This document shows positions 34,117 to 41,911 of a stretch of 64,000 nucleotides of DNA, in pieces. This DNA is from Defluviitaleaceae bacterium. Lineage in GTDB: Bacteria > Bacillota > Clostridia > Lachnospirales > WRAX01. The position numbers and the translations under genes are program-made. The notes beneath the pieces were generated by a model. The model saw only the letters and a list, made by a program, of their open reading frames with translations, had not been told where the DNA came from and made no database searches. Each line of letters begins with the position of its first letter. Position 1 is the stretch's first letter. The DNA lies in NCBI GenBank assembly GCA_009779935.1, contig WRAX01000004.1:41693-105692 (forward strand). Reading direction: 5' to 3'.

Positions 34117-34287
34117 GAATTGAACCCAGTTGAGCAAATATGGAAAGAGCTTCGCAAAAGCTTCAAAAACGAACTCTTCAAAACCCTAAATGCAGTTGTT
34201 GATAGGCTATGCGAAGCTATTGTCGGCTTAACCAAGGACACAGTTAAGAGTATAGCAGGGCGAGATTGGATTTTAGATTGTTTTTAA
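34117..34287 (+). pseudogene. IS630-type transposase, C-terminal fragment
   Basis: Continues the split transposase: LNPVEQIWKELRKSFKNELF through AGRDWILDCF, stop TAA at 34285-34287. Together with 30112-30985 it makes a full-length protein when the 3131-base insert is removed. Before the IS5 insertion the stop would have been TTT TAG. Confidence 0.88.
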
Positions 34288-35124
34288 GAACCATCGATCA
34301 ATAAATTTCCAAATTTAGTCGATATACCTTATACAACAACAAACGAGGTGGGTATATGGCATACAAAACAGATTTAACAGACAAACAATGGAACATCATC
34401 AAGCCAATCTTCACAAGCAACAAAGGCCGGCATCTTATAGAGCATTCAAAGCGTGATATGGTTAATGCCGTGCTATACCTTGTGAAAACAGGTTGCCAAT
34501 GGAATTTATTGCCGAATGACTTTCCGCCCTATGAAGCTGTACGCTCGTTTTTCCGCCGCACCGTAAACTCCGGCAAATGGGAGATGGCTCTTGACTTACT
34601 GGTTAAAAAAACCGCATACGGGCAGGACGAAAACCAACCCCAAGCTATGGAATCATCGACTCCCAAAGCGCAAAAACAACTCTGGCTTCTCATGACCGAG
34701 GCTTTGACGGCGGCAAAAAGGTCAAGGGGCGTAAACGACATATTGTAACCGATACGATGGGCAACCTTCTTGCAATTGTTGTTCATGCTGCCAATACACA
34801 TGATACCATATCGGGCATAAATCCGGCAAAGAAGGCTTTTGTCAAATATACAACTATCAAAAAGTTCTGCGGAGATTGCGGTTATCGCAAAACCTTTATA
34901 GCAAACATCAAAACCCGGCTTGGTCTTGATGTCGATATATCACCAAAGATTCTACCAGAATTTGGCGTAAGTCCAAAACGCTGGATTGTAGAGCGCACTT
35001 TTGCTTGGGCGAATCACTCCCGCAGACTATCAAAAGATTACGAGATTTCAGCAGCTCATGCGGAAAATATGTTCATGATTTCGCATTTGCATATTTTGCT
35101 ACGGCGTTATTGACCGCTGGTTCT
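34287..35124 (+). mobile_element. IS5-family (IS427-like) element
   Basis: An 838-bp element with inverted ends AGAACCATCGATCAATAA from 34287 and the inverse of TTATTGACCGCTGGTTCT ending 35124, flanked by TA on both sides (34285-34286 and 35125-35126). It carries a two-frame DDE transposase and is inserted at the last codon of the IS630 transposase. Confidence 0.85.
34356..35113 (+). CDS. IS5/IS427-like transposase encoded in two overlapping frames
   Basis: Frame one (34356-34748) encodes the N-terminal DUF4096-like half (LTDKQWNIIKPIF, GCQWNLLPNDFPPYEAVRSFFRR). Frame two, open from upstream of 34646 to TAA 35111-35113, continues YGIIDSQSAKTTLASHDRGFDGGKK, the first DDE aspartate block, through GDCGYRKTF and the final Glu block (WIVERTFAWANHSRRLSKDYE). 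A shift near 34640 (AACCCCAAGC) joins them; programmed frameshifting at this place is usual in this IS group. The protein would be about 250 residues and is probably functional. Confidence 0.85.
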
Positions 35125-35187
35125 TAGTGCGGGGGAGTGTAAGATTGTAATTATTACGTCTGTAAGAATTGGAGGGGAATTGTTTAT

Positions 35188-36276
35188 GTGTGGGTCTACA
35201 ATTATGAGGGCAATGTCAGCAGCGTTACGGGGCTTTTAATTGGCGATTTTCAATATCCCGAAAATCCCGCCGAAGAACTTAGAGATGCTCTAAATACCGA
35301 TGTAAACAAGCGCAGGCTGCCAATGACCATCAGTGAAGTGGAGAGTATTACACTTGACAACATAAAATATTCACAAATAACGATAAATTTTAACTACAGT
35401 AACAATGTGGGCATCATATTATTTTCAAACGGGGATATGAGACATAATTACGCCACCATGCTTAATGGCCGCCCAAATCCGTTATTTACAATGGCATTCA
35501 AAGACCACAATAGGCCGCAGGATATGGTTATGGTTTTAACATCAGTTATCAACCGCCTCTCTCCCGATTTAAGTTTGGAGGAAGCCGAGAGGTTGGCAAC
35601 AATCCAAGACATAACAATTTCAACGGACGGTTTTTCGCAACCGCTGGATATAGTCGGATATCAAGTACAAGCAAGATATACCAATCCTTTTGCGTTTTTA
35701 CAGACACCGAACTTTGATGCGAAGTTAGGTGTTACCGTAAGGGCAATACAACAATTGTGGAATGGTGCGATTGACATCGGCAATGCCCATCTTACCACAG
35801 GAAGTAGGGACTATCATTTACTCAACTTGCCGTTTTGGGATGAAGAAATACATCCGGAAATTGTACATGGAGATTTTGTTGTTACAAATACATGGCAGTA
35901 TCTTTGCTGGCGGCATGGGTGCACGCATGTAACTGTTGAAGTAGAGTCGATAAGCGGGGCGCAATTTTCATTGCACCTTGATACTTGGCAACGGTTTCGT
36001 AACCCATATGAATTTGGTGTTGGCCAGTGGTATACGATTTTTTTGGGATTGCAGTTTGACCGTGGGATAATTTATGCAGTTCAACGTTCCGAGTCTATGG
36101 ATTTTAACTCCCGTGGACAAAAACAGTTACCAGACATGCTTTCACTTGATTTCATTGATTCGGTGAGAGTTTGGCCAAGGGCGTACAGGGGCACTATTTA
36201 TGGTGTTGATGACAATAGTCCGTCTGTTGGGCGAAACCTTTCAATCACGGTAGCCGGGTATAACATGAACATTTAA
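35188..36276 (+). CDS. hypothetical protein next to IS630 element, probably truncated
   Basis: A 362-residue frame starting with GTG 35188 (GGAGGGG at 35171-35177), beginning VWVYNYEGNVSSV. It has no signal peptide although its composition (many Thr, Asn, aromatic residues, beta-rich) suggests an exported protein. The start lies 50 bases from the IS630 right end, so a genuine N-terminus may have been lost. After the TAA at 36274-36276 the same frame continues as apparent coding sequence (see 36277-36609). I recognise no family. Confidence 0.5.
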   Translation: MWVYNYEGNVSSVTGLLIGDFQYPENPAEELRDALNTDVNKRRLPMTISEVESITLDNIKYSQITINFNYSNNVGIILFSNGDMRHNYATMLNGRPNPLFTMAFKDHNRPQDMVMVLTSVINRLSPDLSLEEAERLATIQDITISTDGFSQPLDIVGYQVQARYTNPFAFLQTPNFDAKLGVTVRAIQQLWNGAIDIGNAHLTTGSRDYHLLNLPFWDEEIHPEIVHGDFVVTNTWQYLCWRHGCTHVTVEVESISGAQFSLHLDTWQRFRNPYEFGVGQWYTIFLGLQFDRGIIYAVQRSESMDFNSRGQKQLPDMLSLDFIDSVRVWPRAYRGTIYGVDDNSPSVGRNLSITVAGYNMNI

Positions 36277-36609
36277 TCGCCACAAGATAAGCGTTTTCGT
36301 TGGGCGCCTATATCGTGGAGGCTGTCCGATGGAACAAATGGGGTTTTCACCGATGAAGCTCCGCTTCAAGCCAGTGTTCCGCTTGGTAGCATAGGCGAAC
36401 AAGGCCTGTACATTATCTATTCATACCAATTCCATTCTCAATCATGGAAAAGCACATTTTGAAAACGCACTGAAACCTGCGATTTTCAAAATATCCTTTT
36501 CCATGTTTCGAATTGGAATTGGTATCAGAAGAAGTGTTTGATAGGGTGGTTTGGCAGCATACAGGGCAAGTGCGTGAGGTTAGGGAGAGATTGTTGATTG
36601 TCCGTTAAT
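36277..36609 (+). pseudogene. decayed coding remnant split by a hairpin repeat
   Basis: Directly in frame after the preceding stop, 36277-36420 reads SPQDKRFRWAPISWRLSDG, then TDEAPLQASVPLGSIGEQGL and YIIYS, a well-formed protein stretch without a start. The 108-bp repeat interrupts it. Beyond, 36524-36609 reads EEVFDRVVWQHTGQVREVRE and a short tail to a stop. This looks like the C-terminal end of the upstream gene or of a neighbour, killed by a nonsense codon and the insertion. Confidence 0.55.
36420..36527 (-). repeat. 108-bp hairpin repeat, copy 2 (MITE-like)
   Basis: Exact reverse complement of 15549-15656, 108 of 108 bases. Ends ATACCAATTCCA and TGGAATTGGTAT, long imperfect hairpin. Inserted inside a decayed reading frame, which shows it moved into a pre-existing sequence. 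Confidence 0.85.
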
Positions 36610-36634
36610 TTGATTTAACATAAGTATGGGCATT

Positions 36635-36673
36635 AAAACCGGCACTGTAACCATTTACAGTGCCGGTTTTTTT
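36635..36673. terminator. bidirectional terminator downstream of the P-type ATPase
   Basis: AAAACCGGCACTGTA (36635-36649) pairs with TACAGTGCCGGTTTT (36656-36670), loop of six, with T/A tracts on both sides. Confidence 0.9.
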
Positions 36674-36692
36674 ATGGAAAATTTCCCATTCA

Positions 36693-38837
36693 TTACTTTT
36701 TGCGTATGGAATTAAGTGCTGCAATAAAAAGCACGCCGGAATCCGCAACCACAGCCCAGAGAATATTTGCTTGCCCAAATAAAGCCAAGGTTAAAACCAC
36801 TATTTTTACCGCCATTACAAAGCCGATGTTTTGCTTAACTATCTTCATCGTGTTACGTGCGATTGAAATTGCGGGAGCAAGTTTTGAAATTTCATCAGTC
36901 ATAATAACCACATCAGCGGCTTCCACCGCCGCATCTGAGCCGATGCCGCCCATTGCAATGCCCACATCCACACGGCTTAATACGGGAGCATCATTTATGC
37001 CATCCCCCACAAAGGCGATTTTTGTGCCCGGGTATTGGTGGTATAACTCCTCCACCATATCCACTTTGCCGTCCGGCAACAATTCGGCGTGCACCTCATC
37101 AATACCCACGGCAGATGCTACCGCAAGGGCGGCTGGTGTGCGGTCCCCGCTAAGCATGACCGTTTTTTTGATGCCGGCGGCTTTAAGGGCTTTTATGGCT
37201 TCTGCCGCATCGTCTTTAATGATGTCCGAAATTATGATGTGCCCCAAAAATTCGCCATCACGTGCCACATAAACCACAGAGCCGGCACCGTCAGTATCCG
37301 GTATAAAATCCATATTATGGGCATCCATCAACTTAGCGTTGCCTGCCAACACCATCGCCCCGTTAATTTGGGCCTTTAAGCCCTTGCCGTGGATTTCTTC
37401 AAAATCAGTCAGCTCAAAGCTGGGCAGAGTATTGCCCCTTCTTTCGTGTTCGCCAACAATGGATTTGGCAATGGGGTGGTTGGAATAAGACTCGATTTGT
37501 GCTGAAACTTCCAGCAATTCCTGCTCTGTAATACCATAGTTGGGGGTGATTTGTGTAACCTTAAACACACCTTTTGTAATTGTGCCGGTTTTATCAAACA
37601 CTACCACACCAACATCGGTTAAAGCCTGCAAATACGTGCTTCCTTTGAACAAAATCCCCTTAGCGGAGGATGTGCCAATGCCGCTGAAAAAGCTAAGCGG
37701 CACGGATAAATGCAAAGCACATGGGCAAGAAATCATAAGAAAAATTATGCCCCTAAAAATCCAATCGTTAATATCTGCATCCGGGAAAAATAATATTGGC
37801 ACAAGAACAAGAAGCAGGGCAGTAAAAGTAACGATTGGGGTGTATATTTTTGCAAACTTTGTTATAAAACGCTCTGTTTCGGACTTTTTAGCGGCGGCAT
37901 TTTCCACCATGTCCATAATTTTAGCAACTGTGGAGTTTTCATAGTCCTTTGTAACCTCAATCCGCAACAGGGACGTAAGGTTGATAACGCCACTCATCAC
38001 ATCTTCACCCACGGCAACTGAACGGGGTACGGATTCACCGGTAAGGGAAAGGGCATCAACTTGGCTTGCGCCTTCCAAAACAACACCATCCAGCGGCACT
38101 TTTTCGCCGGGCTTCACCAAGATGATATCGCCAATTTTTACCTCTGTCGGGTCAACCTGCACTATTTCACCATTGCGCACAAGGTTTGCATATTCCGCCT
38201 TAATATCCATCAAGTCTTTAATGGACTTGCGGGAGCGGTTAACAGCCATATCTTGGAAAAATTCCCCGACTTGGAACAAAACCATAACCAGTACCGCTTC
38301 ATAATGCAAACCGATGTACAAAGCCGCAATTGTAGCTACGGACATTAGAAAAAATTCGTTAAAAACCTGCCCTTTTGCAATGCTTTTTGCTGCCATAAAT
38401 AAAACATCTGCACCAAAAATTATGTAGGAAAGGGCAAACATCCACGTTGATGGGGTTGTCCATGTAGGGTAGGATGCATGAAGCCCGCTAAATGGGGCAA
38501 CGCCCCACATGGCAAACAAAGCCGCCAAATATATCAGCCCACCAATGGCATAACGCAGCAAGCGTATTTTTAAGCCCTTATCCAGCCCGCCAAAGGCCCT
38601 TTGGGGCAACTTTGCTTTGCCTGCCACCTCCAAGCCTAAGTCATCAGCCTTTTCCTTAATTTTGCAAATTAACTCGGCTTCGTCAATATTTTCGTATTGT
38701 ATACTAACTTTGTTGCTGGCAACACTTACATCAGCATTTTTAACGCTGGCAATTTTGCAAATGCTGTCCTTGAAATTGTAAGCGCAGTTGGCGCAATCCA
38801 AGCCTTCCAGCTTTAATGTTACGGTAGATTGGGACAT
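36693..38837 (-). CDS. P1B-type heavy-metal efflux ATPase (Cd/Zn/Pb type)
   Basis: Predicted 714-residue membrane pump. An N-terminal heavy-metal-associated domain has the GLDCANC motif (Cys15, Cys18). The membrane part carries the CPC metal site (Cys371, Cys373), and the cytoplasmic part has DKTGT with phospho-acceptor D415, TGES in the actuator domain and GDGINDAPVL in the hinge. CPC followed by ALHLSVP and pairing with an ArsR-type repressor point to Zn(II)/Cd(II)/Pb(II) rather than copper. Its start overlaps the repressor gene by 19 bases, so they are translated as one operon from the promoter near 39270-39296. Confidence 0.92.
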   Translation of the reverse strand: MSQSTVTLKLEGLDCANCAYNFKDSICKIASVKNADVSVASNKVSIQYENIDEAELICKIKEKADDLGLEVAGKAKLPQRAFGGLDKGLKIRLLRYAIGGLIYLAALFAMWGVAPFSGLHASYPTWTTPSTWMFALSYIIFGADVLFMAAKSIAKGQVFNEFFLMSVATIAALYIGLHYEAVLVMVLFQVGEFFQDMAVNRSRKSIKDLMDIKAEYANLVRNGEIVQVDPTEVKIGDIILVKPGEKVPLDGVVLEGASQVDALSLTGESVPRSVAVGEDVMSGVINLTSLLRIEVTKDYENSTVAKIMDMVENAAAKKSETERFITKFAKIYTPIVTFTALLLVLVPILFFPDADINDWIFRGIIFLMISCPCALHLSVPLSFFSGIGTSSAKGILFKGSTYLQALTDVGVVVFDKTGTITKGVFKVTQITPNYGITEQELLEVSAQIESYSNHPIAKSIVGEHERRGNTLPSFELTDFEEIHGKGLKAQINGAMVLAGNAKLMDAHNMDFIPDTDGAGSVVYVARDGEFLGHIIISDIIKDDAAEAIKALKAAGIKKTVMLSGDRTPAALAVASAVGIDEVHAELLPDGKVDMVEELYHQYPGTKIAFVGDGINDAPVLSRVDVGIAMGGIGSDAAVEAADVVIMTDEISKLAPAISIARNTMKIVKQNIGFVMAVKIVVLTLALFGQANILWAVVADSGVLFIAALNSIRKK

Positions 38838-39220
38838 TTTGGACTCTCCTCATAAATATTTTTTTGTAGCAGATGCTCTAAACCCTCGGTTAGCAAGGCT
38901 TCCACGTGTTCATCATCCAAGGAATAAAAGGCGGCCTTACCTTGCTTTCTAAACTTAACCACATTATTTTGCCTTAAAATCCTTAATTGATGGGATACGG
39001 AAGATTGGCTGATGCCAAGTGCCGTGGATAAATCCCCCACACAAACCTCGCTTCCCAACAAAGCGAACAAAATTTTTAATCTGGTAGAATCGCCCAGTAC
39101 CTTAAAAAAATCCGCAATGTCATAAAGTGTTTCGTCTCTAACCATGCTTTTCCTTATTTGCGCAACCCGTGCAGGGTTAATGCAGCCTGCACAGCACATT
39201 TCCCTTTCATCACTCATCAT
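38819..39220 (-). CDS. ArsR/SmtB-family metal-responsive repressor (CadC-like)
   Basis: Predicted 133-residue winged-helix repressor that would leave DNA on binding metal. The DNA-recognition helix is GISQSSVSHQLRILRQ. The alpha3 metal motif reads SEVCVGDL, with one of the two Cys of the ELCVCD form. The alpha5 zinc-site pattern D-x2-H...E-x2-H is present in DDEHVEALLTEGLEHL. Three extra Cys near the N-terminus (MCCAGC) could add soft-metal ligands as in CadC. It is promoter-proximal in the efflux operon and its presumed operator lies 14 bases upstream. Confidence 0.9.
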   Translation of the reverse strand: MMSDEREMCCAGCINPARVAQIRKSMVRDETLYDIADFFKVLGDSTRLKILFALLGSEVCVGDLSTALGISQSSVSHQLRILRQNNVVKFRKQGKAAFYSLDDEHVEALLTEGLEHLLQKNIYEESPKCPNLP

Positions 39221-39233
39221 AAACCTCCGTTTT

Positions 39234-39253
39234 ATATGAATATTTATTCATAT
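39234..39253. promoter_or_regulatory. palindromic operator for the ArsR-type repressor
   Basis: ATATGAATATTTATTCATAT, a perfect 20-base palindrome, lies between the -10 region and the repressor start. It matches the TGAA-TTCA pattern of CadC/SmtB/CzrA operators. Confidence 0.8.
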
Positions 39254-39269
39254 GTTTATATATGCTTAT

Positions 39270-39296
39270 ATTATACCAAATCCTTCGGCTTGTCAA
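39270..39296 (-). promoter_or_regulatory. promoter of the repressor-efflux operon
   Basis: On the minus strand, TTGACA (39291-39296) and TATAAT (39270-39275) are 15 bases apart, a short spacing like that of metal-response promoters; the operator follows immediately. Confidence 0.65.
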
Positions 39297-39357
39297 TAGC
39301 TATTTTGTCCATTATATGAAAATTTCTTTTTCTTGTGCACATCTGAGTCTGCGACGC

Positions 39358-39391
39358 AAAAAAGGCTCTCATCAAATCGAGAGCCTTTTTT
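39358..39391. terminator. terminator downstream of the ABC-2 operon
   Basis: AAAAAAGGCTCTC (39358-39370) pairs with GAGAGCCTTTTTT (39379-39391). It serves the minus-strand transporter operon ending at 39408 and is symmetric. Confidence 0.9.
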
Positions 39392-39407
39392 GAGGTAGGT
39401 TATTTTA

Positions 39408-40190
39408 TCAAAACATCTCCAAAGTTGCTTTTTTAATTGCTGTGCGTTCTATTATTTTGATTAGCGCAAGGGCGGCGGCGAAATATATTGCGCCAAGGGC
39501 GGCTTCGCCCAAAATGAGGCGGGCAAATTCCGGGGTAAAACTACCGCCCATTGCCAAGTTGCCGGCAGCTACCGAGCGGAATAAAGGGAAGGCATTGGCG
39601 ATATACTGGGCGAATATGGGTAGTTGGGATACGGGGAAGTTGGCACCGGAAAATATCATTATCAATGTGGCAAGGGCATTTAGGATAAGGTACATACTGT
39701 CAGTTAGCAGGGCAAATGCGCCAAAAAGCAGGCCAAGGCCAACGCAGGCAAAAGCGGCTGTTGTGATGGATATAGCGAACATGGGTATGTTAAGATTGGC
39801 AAAGGGTACACCAAAAATTAGACCACCGATTAGAAACGCGCCGGTCACTGTTAAAAATGCGATTATTACAGACGGTACACTACTGGACATTATCACCACC
39901 AACTTACTGGTGGGGCTGGCAATGATGCTGCGCAAGCGACCATTAAAACGCTCGGCATTAAAATAGCCTCCCATGCCGAAAATGCACTCATAAACACAAA
40001 GGGCAAAGGCATTACCCATTACCCAGCGGGTTAAATCCACGTCACCTTGGGTGTATCTGGCGATAAGAACGTACAAAATCAATGTGGTGATGGATATTCC
40101 CGCACGGTATGCAAAAAATTCTGTTAAACCAAGCCCTGCATTGGCGGCTTTGGCGTAAAGCCAGGATTGTGAAAAAAATCTTGAAATCAT
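39408..40190 (-). CDS. ABC-2 type exporter permease, second subunit
   Basis: Predicted 260-residue membrane protein with six hydrophobic segments, including the ABC-2 pattern of a long polar stretch after helix two (FNAERFNGRLRSIIASPTSK) and a late conserved helix pair (IFSGANFPVSQLP, then FPLFRSVAAGN). It lies 13 bases downstream of a paralogous permease gene. Together they probably form a heterodimeric exporter channel. Confidence 0.82.
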   Translation of the reverse strand: MISRFFSQSWLYAKAANAGLGLTEFFAYRAGISITTLILYVLIARYTQGDVDLTRWVMGNAFALCVYECIFGMGGYFNAERFNGRLRSIIASPTSKLVVIMSSSVPSVIIAFLTVTGAFLIGGLIFGVPFANLNIPMFAISITTAAFACVGLGLLFGAFALLTDSMYLILNALATLIMIFSGANFPVSQLPIFAQYIANAFPLFRSVAAGNLAMGGSFTPEFARLILGEAALGAIYFAAALALIKIIERTAIKKATLEMF

Positions 40191-40203
40191 GGTCGATGTC
40201 CTC

Positions 40204-40980
40204 CTAAGCCATGTCTAATGTGCCAAGCACTTTTGCTTGCTTGAAAATCGCTTTATATAAGAACCCTGCCAATAGGGCGAAAACTGCCATTGTAATCAAA
40301 AGTGGAATTAGGGCTTCGGTGAAAGTATAGCCTGTTTCTGTTACGGGATATCGCAACAGGCGCACAGCCCATGTTGGCGGGAAAGCCCATGAAAAATACT
40401 GCACCACTTGGGGCAAATTTTCAATGGGGAAAACAAAGCCGCAAAGCAGTGCAAAGGGCACTTCCAGGCAGTTCATCCAGATTGTGGTTTTGCGGGACAA
40501 GGTAAGCAAGTAAGCTATAAATATTGACATGATGATAAATGCAGCAATTGTGAGGATTAGGGCAACAAACAGCAACCCCCAATTAGCCACGTAAATGGTG
40601 GGGCGATATAGTATAATGGCGAAAAACACACTTAAAAAGAAACTGCCCATGGACAAAATGGTGTTGCCAAAGATTTTGCCCAGCAATATCTTGCGAAAGT
40701 CCGCAGGTGTGCTGAAAATAATAGACAAGGTGTTAGTAAATCGTTCCCTGTTGATGTCCCCGGCTGATGAAAAGGCGATGCTGTTCCATAAGCTCCAAAT
40801 CCCGCTACCCAACACCACATAAGCCACAAAGCTGTCCGCCCCGGAAAAACGAAACATTTCGCCAAGGACAATTGTGGTCAGCAAAGGCCCGACAAATAAG
40901 GTAAATTTAAACATATTTCGGGCAAAGGTTTGCTTCATTTGCAGGGTCATGGATGTCCAAATTACGGATGCGGATTTCAT
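40204..40980 (-). CDS. ABC-2 type exporter permease, first subunit
   Basis: Predicted 258-residue membrane protein, six segments, with the ABC-2 signature region NRERFTNTLSIIFSTPADFRKIL and the late motif CGFVFPIENLPQVVQYFSWAFP. It overlaps the ATPase stop by four bases (40977-40980), so translation is coupled. Substrate unknown; families with this layout move drugs, peptides or glycoconjugate precursors. Confidence 0.85.
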   Translation of the reverse strand: MKSASVIWTSMTLQMKQTFARNMFKFTLFVGPLLTTIVLGEMFRFSGADSFVAYVVLGSGIWSLWNSIAFSSAGDINRERFTNTLSIIFSTPADFRKILLGKIFGNTILSMGSFFLSVFFAIILYRPTIYVANWGLLFVALILTIAAFIIMSIFIAYLLTLSRKTTIWMNCLEVPFALLCGFVFPIENLPQVVQYFSWAFPPTWAVRLLRYPVTETGYTFTEALIPLLITMAVFALLAGFLYKAIFKQAKVLGTLDMA

Positions 40981-41777
40981 TGGCCATCACTCCCTTTCAC
41001 CAGCTGTATGTAAGCATCTTCCAATGTAATTTCGTCACGGGCAACCTCTACAACCCGCCGCGGGGTCAGTCTGGACTTAATTTCCTGCGGTGTGCCAAGG
41101 GTTAAAAGTTCCCCTTGTTTAATTATGGCAATGCGCCCGCAAAGCTCGTCCGCCTCATACATATTGTGGGTTGTAAGTAGTATTGTTGTGCCGCCGGCTT
41201 GTAGCTTTCTTATAACTTCCCGCAAATTTTCGGCTCCCAAAGGGTCAAGGCCAATGGTTGGTTCGTCCAAAAACAGCACTTCGGGATTGTTAATAAGCCC
41301 ACGGGCAATTTGCACCCGTTGTGCCATGCCCTTGGAAAATGTTTCCACGCGTGTATCAGCACGGTCGGAAAGTTCCACCAGCTCCAAAAGCTCATCCACC
41401 CGCTTATCACGAATGTTTTTGTCAATCTTATACAAATTTGCAAAGTATTTTAGGTTGTCACGGGCGGACAGGCGGCGGTAAATGCCGTATTCGCCACCGA
41501 AAATAAAGTTTATGCGGTGGCGGATTTGTTTTTCCTGCCCAAAAACGTCATACCCCAGCACACGGCATGTGCCGGATGTGGGTGCAAGCATGGTTATAAG
41601 CATTTTAATGGTGGTGGTTTTGCCCGCTCCATTTTGCCCTAAAAGCCCAAAAATCTCCCCCTTCTCTACGTGAAAGCTAATGCCCTTAACAGCATTAATT
41701 GTGCGCTTATTACGGTTAAACAAGCCATCGCCCGTTGTAAAATCCCGCACCAAATCTTTGACCTCAATAACAGCCAT
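40977..41777 (-). CDS. ABC exporter ATPase of the ABC-2 operon
   Basis: Predicted 266-residue ATPase: Walker A GQNGAGKTT, FIFGGEYGIYRRLSARDNL as the Q-loop region, signature TFSKGMAQRVQIARGL, Walker B VLFLDEPTIGLD, H-loop LTTHNMYEAD. It belongs to the DrrA/NatA-like exporter group. First gene of a three-gene minus-strand operon, divergent from the HTH-TPR regulator at 41912 with 134 bases between the start codons. This makes co-regulation with the radical SAM locus possible. Confidence 0.88.
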   Translation of the reverse strand: MAVIEVKDLVRDFTTGDGLFNRNKRTINAVKGISFHVEKGEIFGLLGQNGAGKTTTIKMLITMLAPTSGTCRVLGYDVFGQEKQIRHRINFIFGGEYGIYRRLSARDNLKYFANLYKIDKNIRDKRVDELLELVELSDRADTRVETFSKGMAQRVQIARGLINNPEVLFLDEPTIGLDPLGAENLREVIRKLQAGGTTILLTTHNMYEADELCGRIAIIKQGELLTLGTPQEIKSRLTPRRVVEVARDEITLEDAYIQLVKGSDGQ

Positions 41778-41848
41778 TTTATCACCCCTTCTCTGCTAAT
41801 TATACAAAAACCCGTGGGCACAATCAATTATCACATTTTTCAAGATGA

Positions 41849-41878
41849 TTGACTTTTCGGGTGCTTTTCTGCTACAAT
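41849..41878 (+). promoter_or_regulatory. promoter of the HTH-TPR regulator/radical SAM locus
   Basis: TTGACT at 41849-41854 and TACAAT at 41873-41878, spacing 18, with the regulator ATG 34 bases downstream. Confidence 0.7.
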
Positions 41879-41911
41879 TTAATTGTTGATGAAAAAATGT
41901 GGGGTGCGACT

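Larger units (their letters stand above)
30046..35137 (+). mobile_element. IS630-type element, interrupted by nested insertions
   Basis: Terminal inverted repeats CTCCCCCGCA (30046-30055) and TGCGGGGGAG (35128-35137) bound a region whose outermost gene is an IS630/mariner-like transposase split into 30112-30985 and 34117-34287. Removing the two insertions (30986-34116 and 34287-35124) leaves a simple element of about 1.1 kb, the normal size. The left flank is TA, as expected for this family; the right flank reads TGTA, so the duplication is imperfect or the end is misplaced by a base or two. Confidence 0.8.
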
